Source of the DNA: Alkalicoccus saliphilus
GTDB lineage: Bacteria > Bacillota > Bacilli > Bacillales > Salisediminibacteriaceae
Reading direction: 5' to 3'
Assembly (NCBI RefSeq): GCF_003044065.1
Contig: NZ_PZJJ01000008.1
Span: 51,091 to 115,090 of the forward strand
DNA: 64,000 bases
The notes beneath the pieces were generated by a model. That model was not told the origin of the DNA. It saw only the letters and a program-made list of their open reading frames with translations, and searched no databases. Shown one piece after another: positions 33,744-42,539 of the stretch; positions within the stretch are counted from its first letter, which is position 1, and every line of letters begins with the position of its first letter. A program made the translations under genes and the position numbers.

Positions 33744-34952
33744 ATGGAGAACAACCCGGTTTTCCGTTACTGGGTACTCGTCGGAATGGTTTTAATCGCC
33801 GGCTTTTCCCAGGGAATGCTTCTCCCGGTACTCGCCGTTATGCTGGAAGACGCCGGCATTGCACCTTCGGCCAACGGCCTTAACGCGGCAGCTCTTTACA
33901 TAGGTATTATTCTTGTTTCACCTTTCATTGAAAGACCGGTCCGCCAGTATGGGTACAAACCAGTCATTTTAACGGGTCTTTTGCTTGTAACTATTTCCGT
34001 AATGATCTTCCCTCTCTGGCACGCTTTCTGGCTCTGGTTTGTCCTGCGGATGGTTGTGGGGGTTGCTGATAATTTAATTCATTTTTCTACGCAGGTCTGG
34101 ATCAGCACGACCAGTTCACCCGAAAAACGCGGCAGACAGCTTGCACTTTATGGTCTTGCTTTCGGCCTCGGTTTTGGACTCGGTCCTATGACGACAAGAC
34201 TGCTTGAGGTAAACACTTTTCTTCCTTTTTTAATTTCGGCAGCTATGAGTGTTCTCGCTTTTATTTGTATGCTGTTCCTGCGAAATGAATATCCTGCCCG
34301 TGAAGTTGAAACAGCTTCCAGGACGGGAACTTACGAGCGCTACCGGAAAGTAATAAAACTCGCCTGGTTTGCTCTTCTCCCCGGATTCTGCTATGGATAT
34401 CTGGAAGCGACACTTCACGGCAGTTATCCTGTTTATGCCATAAGAATGGGGATTGACCTTCATCTAACAACTGTTTTTCTTCTGCCGGGCTTTGTTTTTG
34501 GAAGCCTCGTAACCCAGCTTCCGCTCGGTATGATGAGTGATAAATTTGGAAGAAGCAGGATGCTTCTATGGCTGATGGGATCAGGTGCTTTTTTGTTTCT
34601 TCTCATGCCGCTTATTGAGCACCAGCCGGTACTTCTGTTCAGTTTTTTTGTTGTGACAGGTATGATTCTCGGTTCTCTTTTTTCTCTCGGTATTGCTTAC
34701 CTTGCTGATCTTGTCCCGCCCGAACTGCTTCCAACCGGGACGGTTATGACCGCTGTGCTTTTCGCCTTTGGAAGCATGACAGGCCCGGTGATCGGAGGTT
34801 TTTTAATAGATATTGCCGGCAGAGGGGCCGTTTATTACTCCATCAGCGGCATGCTGACTCTCGCTGCGGGAGCCGGCCTGATTTTTCACTTTCAGCAGAA
34901 GCATGCCGGCAGCAGCCGGGAGAGCCGCATTTCCTCTTCCCCGGATTATTAA
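33744..34952 (+). CDS. MFS transporter (YfkF-like)
   Basis: 402 aa, 12 predicted transmembrane helices. The A-like motif between helices 2 and 3 is weak, but RMVVGVADNLIHFSTQVWI and the 8-9 loop GMMSDKFGRSRML fit the major facilitator family. Resembles the B. subtilis YfkF group, which is encoded near yfkAB there; YfkAB is encoded 4.5 kb away here. AGGAGG seven to eight bases before the ATG. Substrate unknown. Confidence 0.8.
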   Translation: MENNPVFRYWVLVGMVLIAGFSQGMLLPVLAVMLEDAGIAPSANGLNAAALYIGIILVSPFIERPVRQYGYKPVILTGLLLVTISVMIFPLWHAFWLWFVLRMVVGVADNLIHFSTQVWISTTSSPEKRGRQLALYGLAFGLGFGLGPMTTRLLEVNTFLPFLISAAMSVLAFICMLFLRNEYPAREVETASRTGTYERYRKVIKLAWFALLPGFCYGYLEATLHGSYPVYAIRMGIDLHLTTVFLLPGFVFGSLVTQLPLGMMSDKFGRSRMLLWLMGSGAFLFLLMPLIEHQPVLLFSFFVVTGMILGSLFSLGIAYLADLVPPELLPTGTVMTAVLFAFGSMTGPVIGGFLIDIAGRGAVYYSISGMLTLAAGAGLIFHFQQKHAGSSRESRISSSPDY

Positions 34953-35018
34953 GAAGCGAAAATCAGTGGCTCACAAAAGCACGCTCCCTCAATTTAAGGG
35001 GAACGGGCCACCGGATAA

Positions 35019-35049
35019 AAACCCTGTCAGCTTCTGCCTGACAGGGTTT
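35019..35049 (-). terminator. Terminator after the VLRF1-type gene
   Basis: AAACCCTGTCAG (35019-35030) pairs with CTGACAGGGTTT (35038-35049); the T-run is on the minus strand, serving the gene ending at 35,143. It may also stop the convergent MFS transcript. Confidence 0.7.
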
Positions 35050-35142
35050 CAAACGTGTATCATGATCTTTTTTCTTTACAAGCAGCTCCTTCATCCCGCA
35101 ACTTCGTTGTTATTAAAGCTCTGATTCAGGACTGCATTTTGT

Positions 35143-35937
35143 TTACTTGAACACTTCGTTGAGCACTTTTGAAGTTTCTGCATTGTTCAGGTTTTTCGTC
35201 ACTTTACCGTTTGGCTTTGTCTGAAGCACATCCTCGAATGAGCGGGCCATTTCTGTTTCTCCGACAATATACATCACTTCCCATTTATTAGTCTTTTTCA
35301 TCTTTTCAATCTTCTGTGCCATATCTTTATAAAACCGGTGCTTGTTTTCTTCAAAGCGCTGTTGGAATTTATCTACATGGCTTGCACCTGAAGCCTTACG
35401 ATCTCCGGAAGCTATTCCTTCATTCAGGCTCCATTCTTCTTTATTGGAATCAAATTCATAGTTCCACTCGTCCAGAACTTCTCCAAGAGACGTGCTGATA
35501 ATACGTACTTCGTCGTTATTCGGCATGATGATACCGGAACGAGGATATTCCTCCTGGATTTTTTCAATCTCTTCCAGCTGAGGTTTAGGTTCCCAGTAAA
35601 AGTTTGTTTCCACAGGAACCTGAAGGTAATGAACTTTCCATAAATCTTCATGGTCAGAACCGAAAATAACAATAGATTTTGCTAGCCGGGATCGGTTTCC
35701 GGCAATTTCATCGTCCACCTGCTTCTTCAGGTTTTTGTACGCTTTTAATTCCTCTTTTGTTCCTGAGGCTTCAATGTATTCCTCGATTCGTTTCAGACCA
35801 TTCTTAAGGCGGATTTTCCACTCGCCTTTCTGCTGGTCCTGGTCTGCCGGGTCGGTATTTAAGTAAACAGAAAGTACACACTTTCCATCTGGGCATTCAA
35901 TGTCTTTTAGATTTTTGAGTTCGCTGGTTAATGTCAT
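35143..35937 (-). CDS. VLRF1 family, aeRF1-type release-factor-like protein
   Basis: 264 aa. The opening (LKNLKDIECPDGKCVLSVYLNTDPADQD) and middle (VFGSDHEDLWKVHYLQVPV-like, SIVIFGSDHE) match bacterial proteins related to archaeal/eukaryotic release factor 1, the VLRF1 group with a C-terminal eRF1-domain-3-like portion. Such proteins are predicted to hydrolyse peptidyl-tRNA at stalled ribosomes; direct tests on this subgroup are few. I see no GGQ motif, so catalysis is unclear. Single gene with AGGAGG ribosome binding site. Confidence 0.65.
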   Translation of the reverse strand: MTLTSELKNLKDIECPDGKCVLSVYLNTDPADQDQQKGEWKIRLKNGLKRIEEYIEASGTKEELKAYKNLKKQVDDEIAGNRSRLAKSIVIFGSDHEDLWKVHYLQVPVETNFYWEPKPQLEEIEKIQEEYPRSGIIMPNNDEVRIISTSLGEVLDEWNYEFDSNKEEWSLNEGIASGDRKASGASHVDKFQQRFEENKHRFYKDMAQKIEKMKKTNKWEVMYIVGETEMARSFEDVLQTKPNGKVTKNLNNAETSKVLNEVFK

Positions 35938-36264
35938 AAGTGCACCATACCTCCTAAGATATTAATATACTAAGATATTTACCTTTCCTGCTTCCTTCGA
36001 AACTTCTTTTTATGTACCGCGCTGCATTTGTTATAAGATCGCCTGCTCCCGGAAGGCCTTCAGGCCCTGAGGTGGGGAAAGATCTTTATACATATGGATC
36101 TAGTAAACCTCCTTGTTGATAGAAGAGCATCTGTAGCTCGTTTTTAATATAGGAAACTTCGTTTAAAGAAGGAGATCAGAAGATCCGGCAGGACTGGAGC
36201 ACAGTTTCCTTTATCCAACACCTAATACATCTATCCACACAAAGATTTATGGCCGCCTGCAGTA
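35938..36264. other. Intergenic region, no gene
   Basis: No supported gene or RNA. A CTTCGTTTAAAGAAGGAG segment near 36,150 looks like a ribosome binding site but no open frame of more than a few codons follows. Confidence 0.35.
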
Positions 36265-36322
36265 AAAAAACGGCAGAATACCGTGTACTCCCTGACCAGG
36301 AGCTGGTATTCTGCCGTTTTTT
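36265..36322. terminator. Bidirectional terminator after the YtxH-like gene
   Basis: 18-bp arms AAAAAACGGCAGAATACC (36265-36282) and its complement (36305-36322) with a 22-base loop; the last bases overlap the stop codon of the gene at 36,321. Confidence 0.85.
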
Positions 36323-36761
36323 ATTTCTCAGTATTCTCTGAATCTGTTCCGCCTTCCGGCAGATGCTCTATAGGCACTTCACCCTGCCCCTGGTCCAGAC
36401 GTTTTGAAGAACTCTGGACTTCCTGGAGCATACCTTTCCATTCATTGTTAACGTCTTGCAGTACATGCTTCACTTCATCGAAGTGAGACTTCATTTTTTG
36501 TGAAGTTTCCATCAGCTGTTTCATATCATCAGAAGCATGGTCAGCTACGCGGGAAATTTTTTCTCCGGAAGACCGGAGATGTTCCACAAATTCCTCCCGG
36601 TTTTCTCTGGCCAGAGTAATTACCTGCTTAATCTGAGTAGAGGAATTCGTAGCAAACCTCTTAGTATTTTCCCTTGCTGTCCGGTTTGAAGCCACCGTTA
36701 CTGCCCCGGCAACAAGACCGGCTATCGTTCCGCTTAATACTAATTTCGAACTTTTTCCCAT
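36321..36761 (-). CDS. YtxH-like/DUF948-like small protein
   Basis: 146 aa from ATG 36761 (GGAGGG eight bases upstream). Begins with a glycine/alanine-rich hydrophobic helix (LVLSGTIAGLVAGAVTVA) like the YtxH family and continues as an amphipathic helical rod (residues 35-120) and acidic tail. Probably a membrane-anchored general stress-type protein with the rod in the cytosol. The same layout recurs in the two first proteins of the gas vesicle operon. Function unknown. Confidence 0.6.
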   Translation of the reverse strand: MGKSSKLVLSGTIAGLVAGAVTVASNRTARENTKRFATNSSTQIKQVITLARENREEFVEHLRSSGEKISRVADHASDDMKQLMETSQKMKSHFDEVKHVLQDVNNEWKGMLQEVQSSSKRLDQGQGEVPIEHLPEGGTDSENTEK

Positions 36762-36963
36762 TATTGGACCCTCCATTTCTTTACTTGCCTGTCTTATGTT
36801 TCTTATTCAAGATATCTTCCTTTTTTCCTTTACCCTTAAACAAAAAAAATTAACTCTTGCCTTCTAATTTATTTCTTGTTATTGTCTACAATTGTGTTTA
36901 AAACTTTAAAAACATCACAGAGCTGTAACAGCTCTGAAAGAAAATATTGTAGGAGGACTAAAT

Positions 36964-38499
36964 TTGAATTCAAAACAAAAAATTGACTGGCCGGTAATGG
37001 TGATCAGCGGCGGCCTGCTGATGGCCTTTGTACTGGCTTCTTTTATTAATACAGAGGCTGTTGGTGCTTTTGTGGATATGTCATTTGCTTTTTCTACGAC
37101 ATATTTCGGAGCTTTCTGGCAGGTACTGATGCTTGCAACTTTTTTAATTGCTCTGTATCTCGCTTTTTCCAAATATGGACGTATCAGGCTCGGAGGTACT
37201 GACAAACCCGAGCTGAGTAATTTTAAATGGATATCTATTATTATGTGTACGCTGCTGGCCGGCGGTGGTGTTTTTTGGGCTGCAGCGGAGCCTATGTACC
37301 ATTTTCTCGAAACGCCGCCTATGTATGACGGAGAAGCGGGAACGATGGAAGCTGTTGTTCCCGCCATGGCGCAGTCTTTCCTTGACTGGGGCTTCCTTGC
37401 TTGGGCTATCCTGGGAACACTCGCTGCCATCGTTATTATGTATGGACATTTCCACCGTGGAATGCCCCTGAAACCAAGAACGCTTCTTTACCCTATATTT
37501 GGGCCGAAGATTGCAGAAAAGAATGCTCTTGGAACTGCGGCCGATGCTTTTTCCATTATAGCTGTTGCTGCCGGCACTATCGGTCCCATCGGATTTTTAG
37601 GACTCCAGGCAGCATACGGGCTCGAAACTGTATTTGGGGTACCTAACACCTTCATGACCCAGTTACTCATAGTATTCGGTCTTGTTTCTATCGCCGCAAT
37701 TTCTGCGGTGACAGGTTTACACCGTGGAATACAGTTTTTGAGCCGCTGGAATATCGTACTGACGTTTTTACTTGTCGTGCTCGTTTTAATCCTCGGTCCG
37801 GGCGCTTTCATTATCGATACTTTTATCGGTACTTTCGGCGTTTATACACGGGATTTTCTCGAGCTCAGCCTGTACCGGGGTGACACAGCCTGGCTTTCAT
37901 TCTGGACACTGTTTTTCTGGGGATGGTTTATCGGCTATGCTCCGATGATGGCTATCTTCATCAGCAGAATCTCCAGAGGCCGTACAATTCGTGAACTTGT
38001 CACTGCTGTTGCGATCATAGCACCCGTTATTACAAATTTCTGGTTTTCAGTAGTCGGCGGTTCAGGTATATTTTATGAGCTTCAGGAAGCAGGCGCCGTT
38101 TCCGGAGCACTGGATGACGGCGGAATGCCTGCTGCTATGATAGCCATCGTAGAACAAATGCCCTTCGGCACTGTACTTGCAGCGGCCTTCCTGCTCGTTA
38201 CGGTTATCTTCGTGGCAACAACAAGTGACTCTATGAGTTTCACTATTTCTATGGCAGTGACCGGGAGCCCGACCCCATCAAGTGCCCTTAGAGTATTTTG
38301 GGCTGCGTTGATGGGAACAGTAGCTGCTGTGCTGCTCTATTTAGGCGAAGGAAGTGTGGATGCCCTGCAGTCCTTCATTGTTTTCACAGCCGTCCCTGTG
38401 TCGCTGCTGCTGCTTCCTACGTTGTGGCTGGCTCCTAAAGTGGTTCAAACTTTATATCACGAACAATTTACCGAAGTACGCAAGAAGAAGGCTTCGTAA
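36964..38499 (+). CDS. BCCT family betaine/choline/carnitine transporter
   Basis: 511 aa, twelve predicted helices. TTG start with GGAGG seven bases upstream; no ATG suits. Features: a Gly-rich first helix, AAAEPMYHF (residues about 102-110) typical of BCCT helix 3, and RISRGRTIREL in the eighth-helix region. The family motif for betaine carriers (multiple Trp at helix 8) is partly replaced by GWFIGYAPMMAIF, so the substrate may not be glycine betaine itself. Sodium- or proton-coupled uptake of a quaternary ammonium osmolyte. Fits salt adaptation, with the orphan betaine-binding protein at 8.9 kb. Confidence 0.85.
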   Translation: MNSKQKIDWPVMVISGGLLMAFVLASFINTEAVGAFVDMSFAFSTTYFGAFWQVLMLATFLIALYLAFSKYGRIRLGGTDKPELSNFKWISIIMCTLLAGGGVFWAAAEPMYHFLETPPMYDGEAGTMEAVVPAMAQSFLDWGFLAWAILGTLAAIVIMYGHFHRGMPLKPRTLLYPIFGPKIAEKNALGTAADAFSIIAVAAGTIGPIGFLGLQAAYGLETVFGVPNTFMTQLLIVFGLVSIAAISAVTGLHRGIQFLSRWNIVLTFLLVVLVLILGPGAFIIDTFIGTFGVYTRDFLELSLYRGDTAWLSFWTLFFWGWFIGYAPMMAIFISRISRGRTIRELVTAVAIIAPVITNFWFSVVGGSGIFYELQEAGAVSGALDDGGMPAAMIAIVEQMPFGTVLAAAFLLVTVIFVATTSDSMSFTISMAVTGSPTPSSALRVFWAALMGTVAAVLLYLGEGSVDALQSFIVFTAVPVSLLLLPTLWLAPKVVQTLYHEQFTEVRKKKAS

Positions 38500-38552
38500 A
38501 AAAAGTCTCCCCTCATGCAGCTGGAATACTAAACGTAATTCCGGCTGCGTTA

Positions 38553-38757
38553 TAAATTGTTTTTTATACATGCGTAGACATTTCCCTGCTTTTGCCTCCG
38601 CAGAACGCTTTCCGGGCGGGCCGGCTTCAGCTAATTTCTTCCTTCCAATGCTCGGAAGAAATGGATCTTCAGCTCGTCCTAGCTCGCCTCGGAGTCGCCT
38701 GCTGCAGCTCCAGCAGGAAAATAAAAAGAAGGTTTCTCTTCTAACAACGTGTTGATT
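38553..38757 (-). repeat. MITE-like intergenic repeat, copy B
   Basis: On the minus strand it begins AATCAACACG (38757-38748) and ends near TGTATAAAAAACA (about 38559). The core CTTTCCGGGCGGGCC, CAGCTAATT and GGATCTTCAGCTCGTCC matches copies A (5262-5525) and C (43.4 kb). Its end (GCAGGGAAATGT-TACGCATGTATAAAAA) matches the end of the 112-bp element at 59,840. Adjacent to another copy that begins in the same inverted repeat. Confidence 0.65.
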
Positions 38758-38963
38758 CCGTCCTTTCTTCCATTCAGGAGAGGCATTTTCCTCCGGAACG
38801 TCCGGCGGGGACGCCGGTGGGATAAAGCGAAGTCGGAAGATCCTTTTCAAAGCCGGAGGGCAAAACAGCTGAGGACCAGCCCCACGGCAAGTTTTCGTCG
38901 GTAAGGGCAGGATATATATAACTCATAGAATATATATTCTGAAATCAAGACTTAATCAACACG
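38748..38963 (-). mobile_element. 216-bp MITE-like element with 10-bp inverted ends
   Basis: CGTGTTGATT at 38748-38757 and its exact complement AATCAACACG at 38954-38963 bound a GC-rich interior. Read on the minus strand it continues GATTAAGTCTTG, TTTCAGAATA, CTTGCCGTGGGGCT, AAAAGGATCTTCCGACTTCG and CCACCGGCGTCCCCGCCGG; the last part matches the sequence at 63,830-64,000. No open frame of note. No clear target duplication. Confidence 0.65.
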
Positions 38964-39042
38964 CTGAAATGCTCATGACATGTTTTATCATGAGCATTTT
39001 TGTTGCTTGTTGGTTACTTTCGTTGAAACTGCAATAGAAGAG

Positions 39043-40008
39043 CTAAATTTTTTCATAAAGGTAAACACCATTTTTTTTCTTTGCTGCGGTTCTTCCTTCT
39101 GCCTCCATCAGGTCGAGGTGTCCCAGTGTTTCTGAAAAGGTGAGATCCGGCTGTTTACGATGGATCTCCGGATAAACCTCCCGGCATAGTTCAAACACTG
39201 ATTTCTTTTCATTCCCAAGTTTTCTTAAAAACATTTCTGCTTTGGAATCCTGCTCGTTCAGCCGCTTCGTTATTAAGGCTCCGGGATCATCGACTGATTT
39301 TCCATGCCCCGCAAATACTTTTGAGGCTTCCGTACACTTCTTTAAAGAAGTCCGGTACTGAAGGAGTGTTTTCGGGCGGCTTTTCTCTTCCTTATACGGT
39401 GCTTCAATAATTGCATTCGAGGAAATATGGCCGATAATATGATCCCCCGCAATCATTACATTGTCTTCCTGCTGCATAAGTGCTATATGCGACTGTGCAT
39501 GCCCTGGAGTTTCAATAACGTTCCATCCCGGCATCCCGGGACACTGATCTCCTTCCTTCAAAATGCAATTAAGCTGCACCGGACGGGAATACTTTACATA
39601 ATGGTCCCGCTGAGATTGAATTTTATCTATCCAGCGTTTATCCATCCCGTTTTCCGTCAAAAACTCCTGAAAAAAGTCATGAATTCTGCTGTAGTGTTCC
39701 ATATCTTTTTCGAGCCAGGGCTGAAGTTTCCTGTGCCCCGCAGTAATGGCTGTCGATTCGAACATATAAGCTAAACCGATATGGTCCGGATGATGGTGGG
39801 TAAGAATCAGGATATCAATATCTTCAAGTGCAAGACCGATTTCTTTAAGCCCTTCTGTAAGTGCTTCCACGGCTTCCGGAGTATCAGGTCCTGTATCAAT
39901 AAGTATATTCTGCTTTCCCTGAACTGCAAAAACATTGACATCTCCTACGAGAAAAGGCGTGGGAACGGTAATTTGATGTATAACATTCTGATTTGTATTG
40001 ATTTTCAT
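39043..40008 (-). CDS. MBL-fold metallo-hydrolase
   Basis: 321 aa. Zinc ligands HHHPDH at residues 71-76, a later His in ETPGHAQSHI (near residue 180) and AGDHII with the bridging Asp (near residue 190), then a His in FAGHGKS. This is a complete glyoxalase-II/beta-lactamase-fold set. The C-terminal 80 residues (helical, with LGHLDLMEAEGR) look like the winged-helix extension of the LACTB2-type subfamily. Substrate unknown. Single gene. Confidence 0.88.
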   Translation of the reverse strand: MKINTNQNVIHQITVPTPFLVGDVNVFAVQGKQNILIDTGPDTPEAVEALTEGLKEIGLALEDIDILILTHHHPDHIGLAYMFESTAITAGHRKLQPWLEKDMEHYSRIHDFFQEFLTENGMDKRWIDKIQSQRDHYVKYSRPVQLNCILKEGDQCPGMPGWNVIETPGHAQSHIALMQQEDNVMIAGDHIIGHISSNAIIEAPYKEEKSRPKTLLQYRTSLKKCTEASKVFAGHGKSVDDPGALITKRLNEQDSKAEMFLRKLGNEKKSVFELCREVYPEIHRKQPDLTFSETLGHLDLMEAEGRTAAKKKNGVYLYEKI

Positions 40009-40457
40009 AACTTATCCTCCCTTTATTAATGTTTAATTTATTAGAGTATGTTCACTGTTGATAACTGGAGAGGAACTTTGCTGTCAACCGGCCTGTCGTG
40101 GAAGAGATTTTCGGTTAGGCTGCGCCCTGTCCTCCACTCTCCTTCTTCGACGGGTCGATTACCGCTTCGTTTTTATATAGAAGGGTATTCTTTATTCCGT
40201 AAAACCGGTGCCCAGGTGCTTTTTCGAGACACCTGCGGCTGTTCTCCCGGACGGAAGGACAGACGCAGTCAGAAGCGCCCTCCCCAGAGCTTTTTATCGG
40301 ACTGAATATTTTCAGCGTATCAAAAATCAATTTTGATAGTACTTTTATTAAAACGTTCTAAAATTTGTAACAATTTGATTAATTTAATTATTTAAATTTT
40401 TCAGAATTCATGTATACTAAAGTGGACATTATTTATTCAGCAAAGGATGGATGGGCT
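40009..40457. other. Intergenic region with GC-rich non-coding block
   Basis: Sequence 40,080-40,310 is GC-rich compared with its flanks, and its open frames (for example 40,115-40,330 on the minus strand) have no ribosome binding site or family likeness. It does not align clearly with the MITE-like copies in this window, though it has the same look. An AT-rich stretch follows before the FbpB-like gene. Confidence 0.4.
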
Positions 40458-40601
40458 ATGCGAAAACCTATACGCACTAGTTTTGATGAACTCGTTCAAC
40501 AGAACAAAAAAGAAATTCTTCAGGATCAAAAAGCAATCTCTTTAATAGAAGCAAAGCTTGATGCTAAACATGAGCAGCGCCGGGAAGAAAATTACCGATA
40601 A
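40458..40601 (+). CDS. FbpB family small basic protein
   Basis: 47 aa from ATG 40458 (MRKPIRTSF start); the longer frame beginning at 40410 is not preceded by a ribosome binding site. The pattern MRKPxRxSFDELVxxNKxEILxD followed by a Lys/Glu helix matches FbpB-like proteins of Bacillales. In B. subtilis FbpB is Fur-regulated and helps the sRNA FsrA spare iron. I see no clear Fur box upstream, so iron control is not shown. A terminator follows. Confidence 0.75.
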   Translation: MRKPIRTSFDELVQQNKKEILQDQKAISLIEAKLDAKHEQRREENYR

Positions 40602-40615
40602 TATGTTTTAGTAAA

Positions 40616-40644
40616 AGCTGACCTTTTCTCAGGTCAGTTTTTTT
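40616..40644 (+). terminator. Terminator after the FbpB-like gene
   Basis: CTGACC (40618-40623) pairs with GGTCAG (40632-40637) and is followed by seven T. Confidence 0.75.
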
Positions 40645-40666
40645 AAAGTGTTCTCTTATTTTTAAA

Positions 40667-40696
40667 AGCGGTCATGACATTCATGTCATGACCGCT
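40667..40696 (-). terminator. Palindromic hairpin, probable terminator of the SCP2 gene
   Basis: 14-bp perfect arms (40667-40680 with 40683-40696) about 70 bases after the SCP2 stop; on the minus strand followed by TTTT then A-run. Confidence 0.6.
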
Positions 40697-40765
40697 TCGG
40701 TCTGTATAGGAGAAGTTTATAAAGGATTTTTCGCAGCAAGACCCTTTTCTCTTACAGTAATCTGC

Positions 40766-41098
40766 TTAAACCTGGTACTTTTTAATCAGCGACTGAAACT
40801 TCAGAGCGTGGGAAATCTCACCGTCTATTTTCAGCCTGCCGCTCATATATGCCATTGCAGCATTCAAATCGTCGTGAGCCAGCTTTAAAAAGTGGGTTTT
40901 ATCCATCTTCATGACGAGCTTGGGCTCCTCCACTGCCTTTTCGTAGTAGGCAGCTTTTCCTTCATCAATATGAAGCTGGTAGACCCCGTTCTTCTCATCA
41001 GTAATATGAAATTCATAAACGTAGGATAAATCTTTGATGTGCTCAGGGTTTTTCTCCATCCTGTCTGTAAATCCTGCAAGTGCTTCAGCAATTGTCAT
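40766..41098 (-). CDS. SCP2 sterol-binding-domain protein
   Basis: 110 aa consisting of just an SCP2-like fold: strands VYEFHITDEKNGVYQLHI, the PKLVMKMDKTHFLKLAHDDLNAAMAYMSGRLKIDG segment which is the family core, and a short C-terminal helix. Bacterial members bind lipids or fatty acids; partner unknown. The ATG has AAGG-type Shine-Dalgarno. Single gene. Confidence 0.85.
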   Translation of the reverse strand: MTIAEALAGFTDRMEKNPEHIKDLSYVYEFHITDEKNGVYQLHIDEGKAAYYEKAVEEPKLVMKMDKTHFLKLAHDDLNAAMAYMSGRLKIDGEISHALKFQSLIKKYQV

Positions 41099-41181
41099 AT
41101 TCTTTTCCCCCTGGTACGTTTTTAAAATGAATGCCTGTTCATTTTTTTATTATATATTAATTTGCCTGTTAAGTATAGCAG

Positions 41182-41541
41182 TCAATAATAAACAAATAAG
41201 GCATAAAAAAGCAGTGCTGAAAGTACGATTGTAACAAGAATTCCAGCAGTGAGTATTGTCCCTGAAGCAGATTGGAACTTCTGGTCGTTAATAGAACGCC
41301 GGTTTTTGAAGTACAGCACTGTTCCTGAAATCAGCACTCCCATCCCGGCAGCATACGAGATCATGCTGACACCAATTGCCACCGGACCGCCGGCTCCGTT
41401 TCCGCTGTTAATTACGAGCTCAACCCCGAATACGAGAAAACCGATTCCTTTCATAGCAAGAGCTGTCCTTATCCAGGCAAGGAAAGTTCTTTCATTCGCA
41501 AGATGCTGCTGAATATAAAATGCGTCGTTTTTGTCAGCCAT
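41182..41541 (-). CDS. DUF202 (YidH) family membrane protein
   Basis: 119 aa from ATG 41541 (AAAGGA nine bases upstream). Contains the signature LANERTFLAWIRTALA, then three hydrophobic helices. This is the DUF202/YidH domain. Function unknown, possibly ion or redox-related. Gene points away from the YczE-like gene at 41,656. Confidence 0.85.
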   Translation of the reverse strand: MADKNDAFYIQQHLANERTFLAWIRTALAMKGIGFLVFGVELVINSGNGAGGPVAIGVSMISYAAGMGVLISGTVLYFKNRRSINDQKFQSASGTILTAGILVTIVLSALLFYALFVYY

Positions 41542-41655
41542 GCAGCCATCCTTTCTGTCCATGAGGTATTAATAACAAATCATTCTGGAATATAAGGGTG
41601 TTTCATGATAAGGTTTATTATTGGTATTAACGAAATGGATGACAGGAGTTTGATT

Positions 41656-42267
41656 ATGAAAAACACTTATATTATAGGGTTATTTTACCTTGCCGGACTT
41701 ATATTTCTTTCTTTCGGTATCAGTCTCATTATAACAGCCGGTCTCGGTGCAGGCCCGTGGGATGCATTTTTTGTAGCGCTTGCCTGGAATCTCGGCCTTA
41801 CTGTCGGCAGCTGGACGTTCATCGTTGGTTTTGTTCTTATTCTTATTAACGGAGCTCTTTTAAAAGAACGACCTGATTTTTCTGCTCTTATAACAATGTT
41901 TATTATCGGCCTGCTGATAGATTTCTGGCTGCTTATCGTTCTTTCCGGTACAGTTCCTGCTTCTCTCATTCTGCAGATTTTTCTTCTGCTGACTGGAATA
42001 ACATGCTGTGGTGCAGGTATCGCTTCCTATCTTCAATCCTCTTTTGGAAGGAATCCAATCGATAACTCAATGATTGTGTTTCATACCCTTACGGGAAAAA
42101 GTCTCTCTTTTTCCAAAACCTTTTTAGAATTGTCTATTCTGGTCGTTGCTTTTATTATTGGGGGACCTATAGGGGCCGGCACCCTGCTTGTAGCCTTCGG
42201 AATTGGTCCGCTTATTCAATTTTTTCATAAGCCGATTACTTCTCTGCGCATGAAATATACCGGCTGA
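41656..42267 (+). CDS. YczE/YyaS/YitT family membrane protein
   Basis: 203 aa from the ATG at 41656, with AGGAG seven bases upstream; the frame extends to 41605 but without a ribosome binding site. Five helices with ITAGLGAGPWDAFFVAL near the start and GRNPIDNSMI plus GGPIGAGTLLVAFGIGPLIQFF, all typical of the YczE-like family. Function unknown (in B. subtilis YczE affects bacillaene/surfactin-related output). Terminator follows. Confidence 0.82.
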   Translation: MKNTYIIGLFYLAGLIFLSFGISLIITAGLGAGPWDAFFVALAWNLGLTVGSWTFIVGFVLILINGALLKERPDFSALITMFIIGLLIDFWLLIVLSGTVPASLILQIFLLLTGITCCGAGIASYLQSSFGRNPIDNSMIVFHTLTGKSLSFSKTFLELSILVVAFIIGGPIGAGTLLVAFGIGPLIQFFHKPITSLRMKYTG

Positions 42268-42272
42268 ATTGG

Positions 42273-42310
42273 AAAAAGCAGGCGTCCCACTGAGGGAGCC
42301 TGCTTTTATT
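42273..42310 (+). terminator. Terminator after the YczE-like gene
   Basis: AAAAGCAGGC pairs with GCCTGCTTTT; a TATT tail follows. The region to 42,539 beyond it shows no gene. Confidence 0.75.
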
Positions 42311-42539
42311 GTACTTTCCTATTGTTTTATATCGTTGGGCGGTTCTATGCCGCGGTAAAAATCTATACTGGTAAAGGTAAGCTGTCTCAACGAAAGCCCT
42401 TCCTCTCTTTCATCCTCACGGTTCCTTGACCGCGCCGGTCTTACGTTACTTTTTCAGATTCCAGAGTTAACTTTTCCGCCCGTAACGAGCCTGCGGTAAT
42501 AAAGCACTTCTATTATCATAATCTTTTTAGAACAAAAAG

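Noticed and set aside
36915..37430. 171-aa minus-strand open frame
   Set aside because: Antisense to the BCCT transporter gene, which has clear family motifs.
40115..40330. 71-aa minus-strand frame in GC-rich block
   Set aside because: No ribosome binding site or recognisable sequence; block looks non-coding.
40320..40457. Fur box before the FbpB-like gene
   Set aside because: AT-rich sequence has no good match to the TGATAATnATTATCA pattern.
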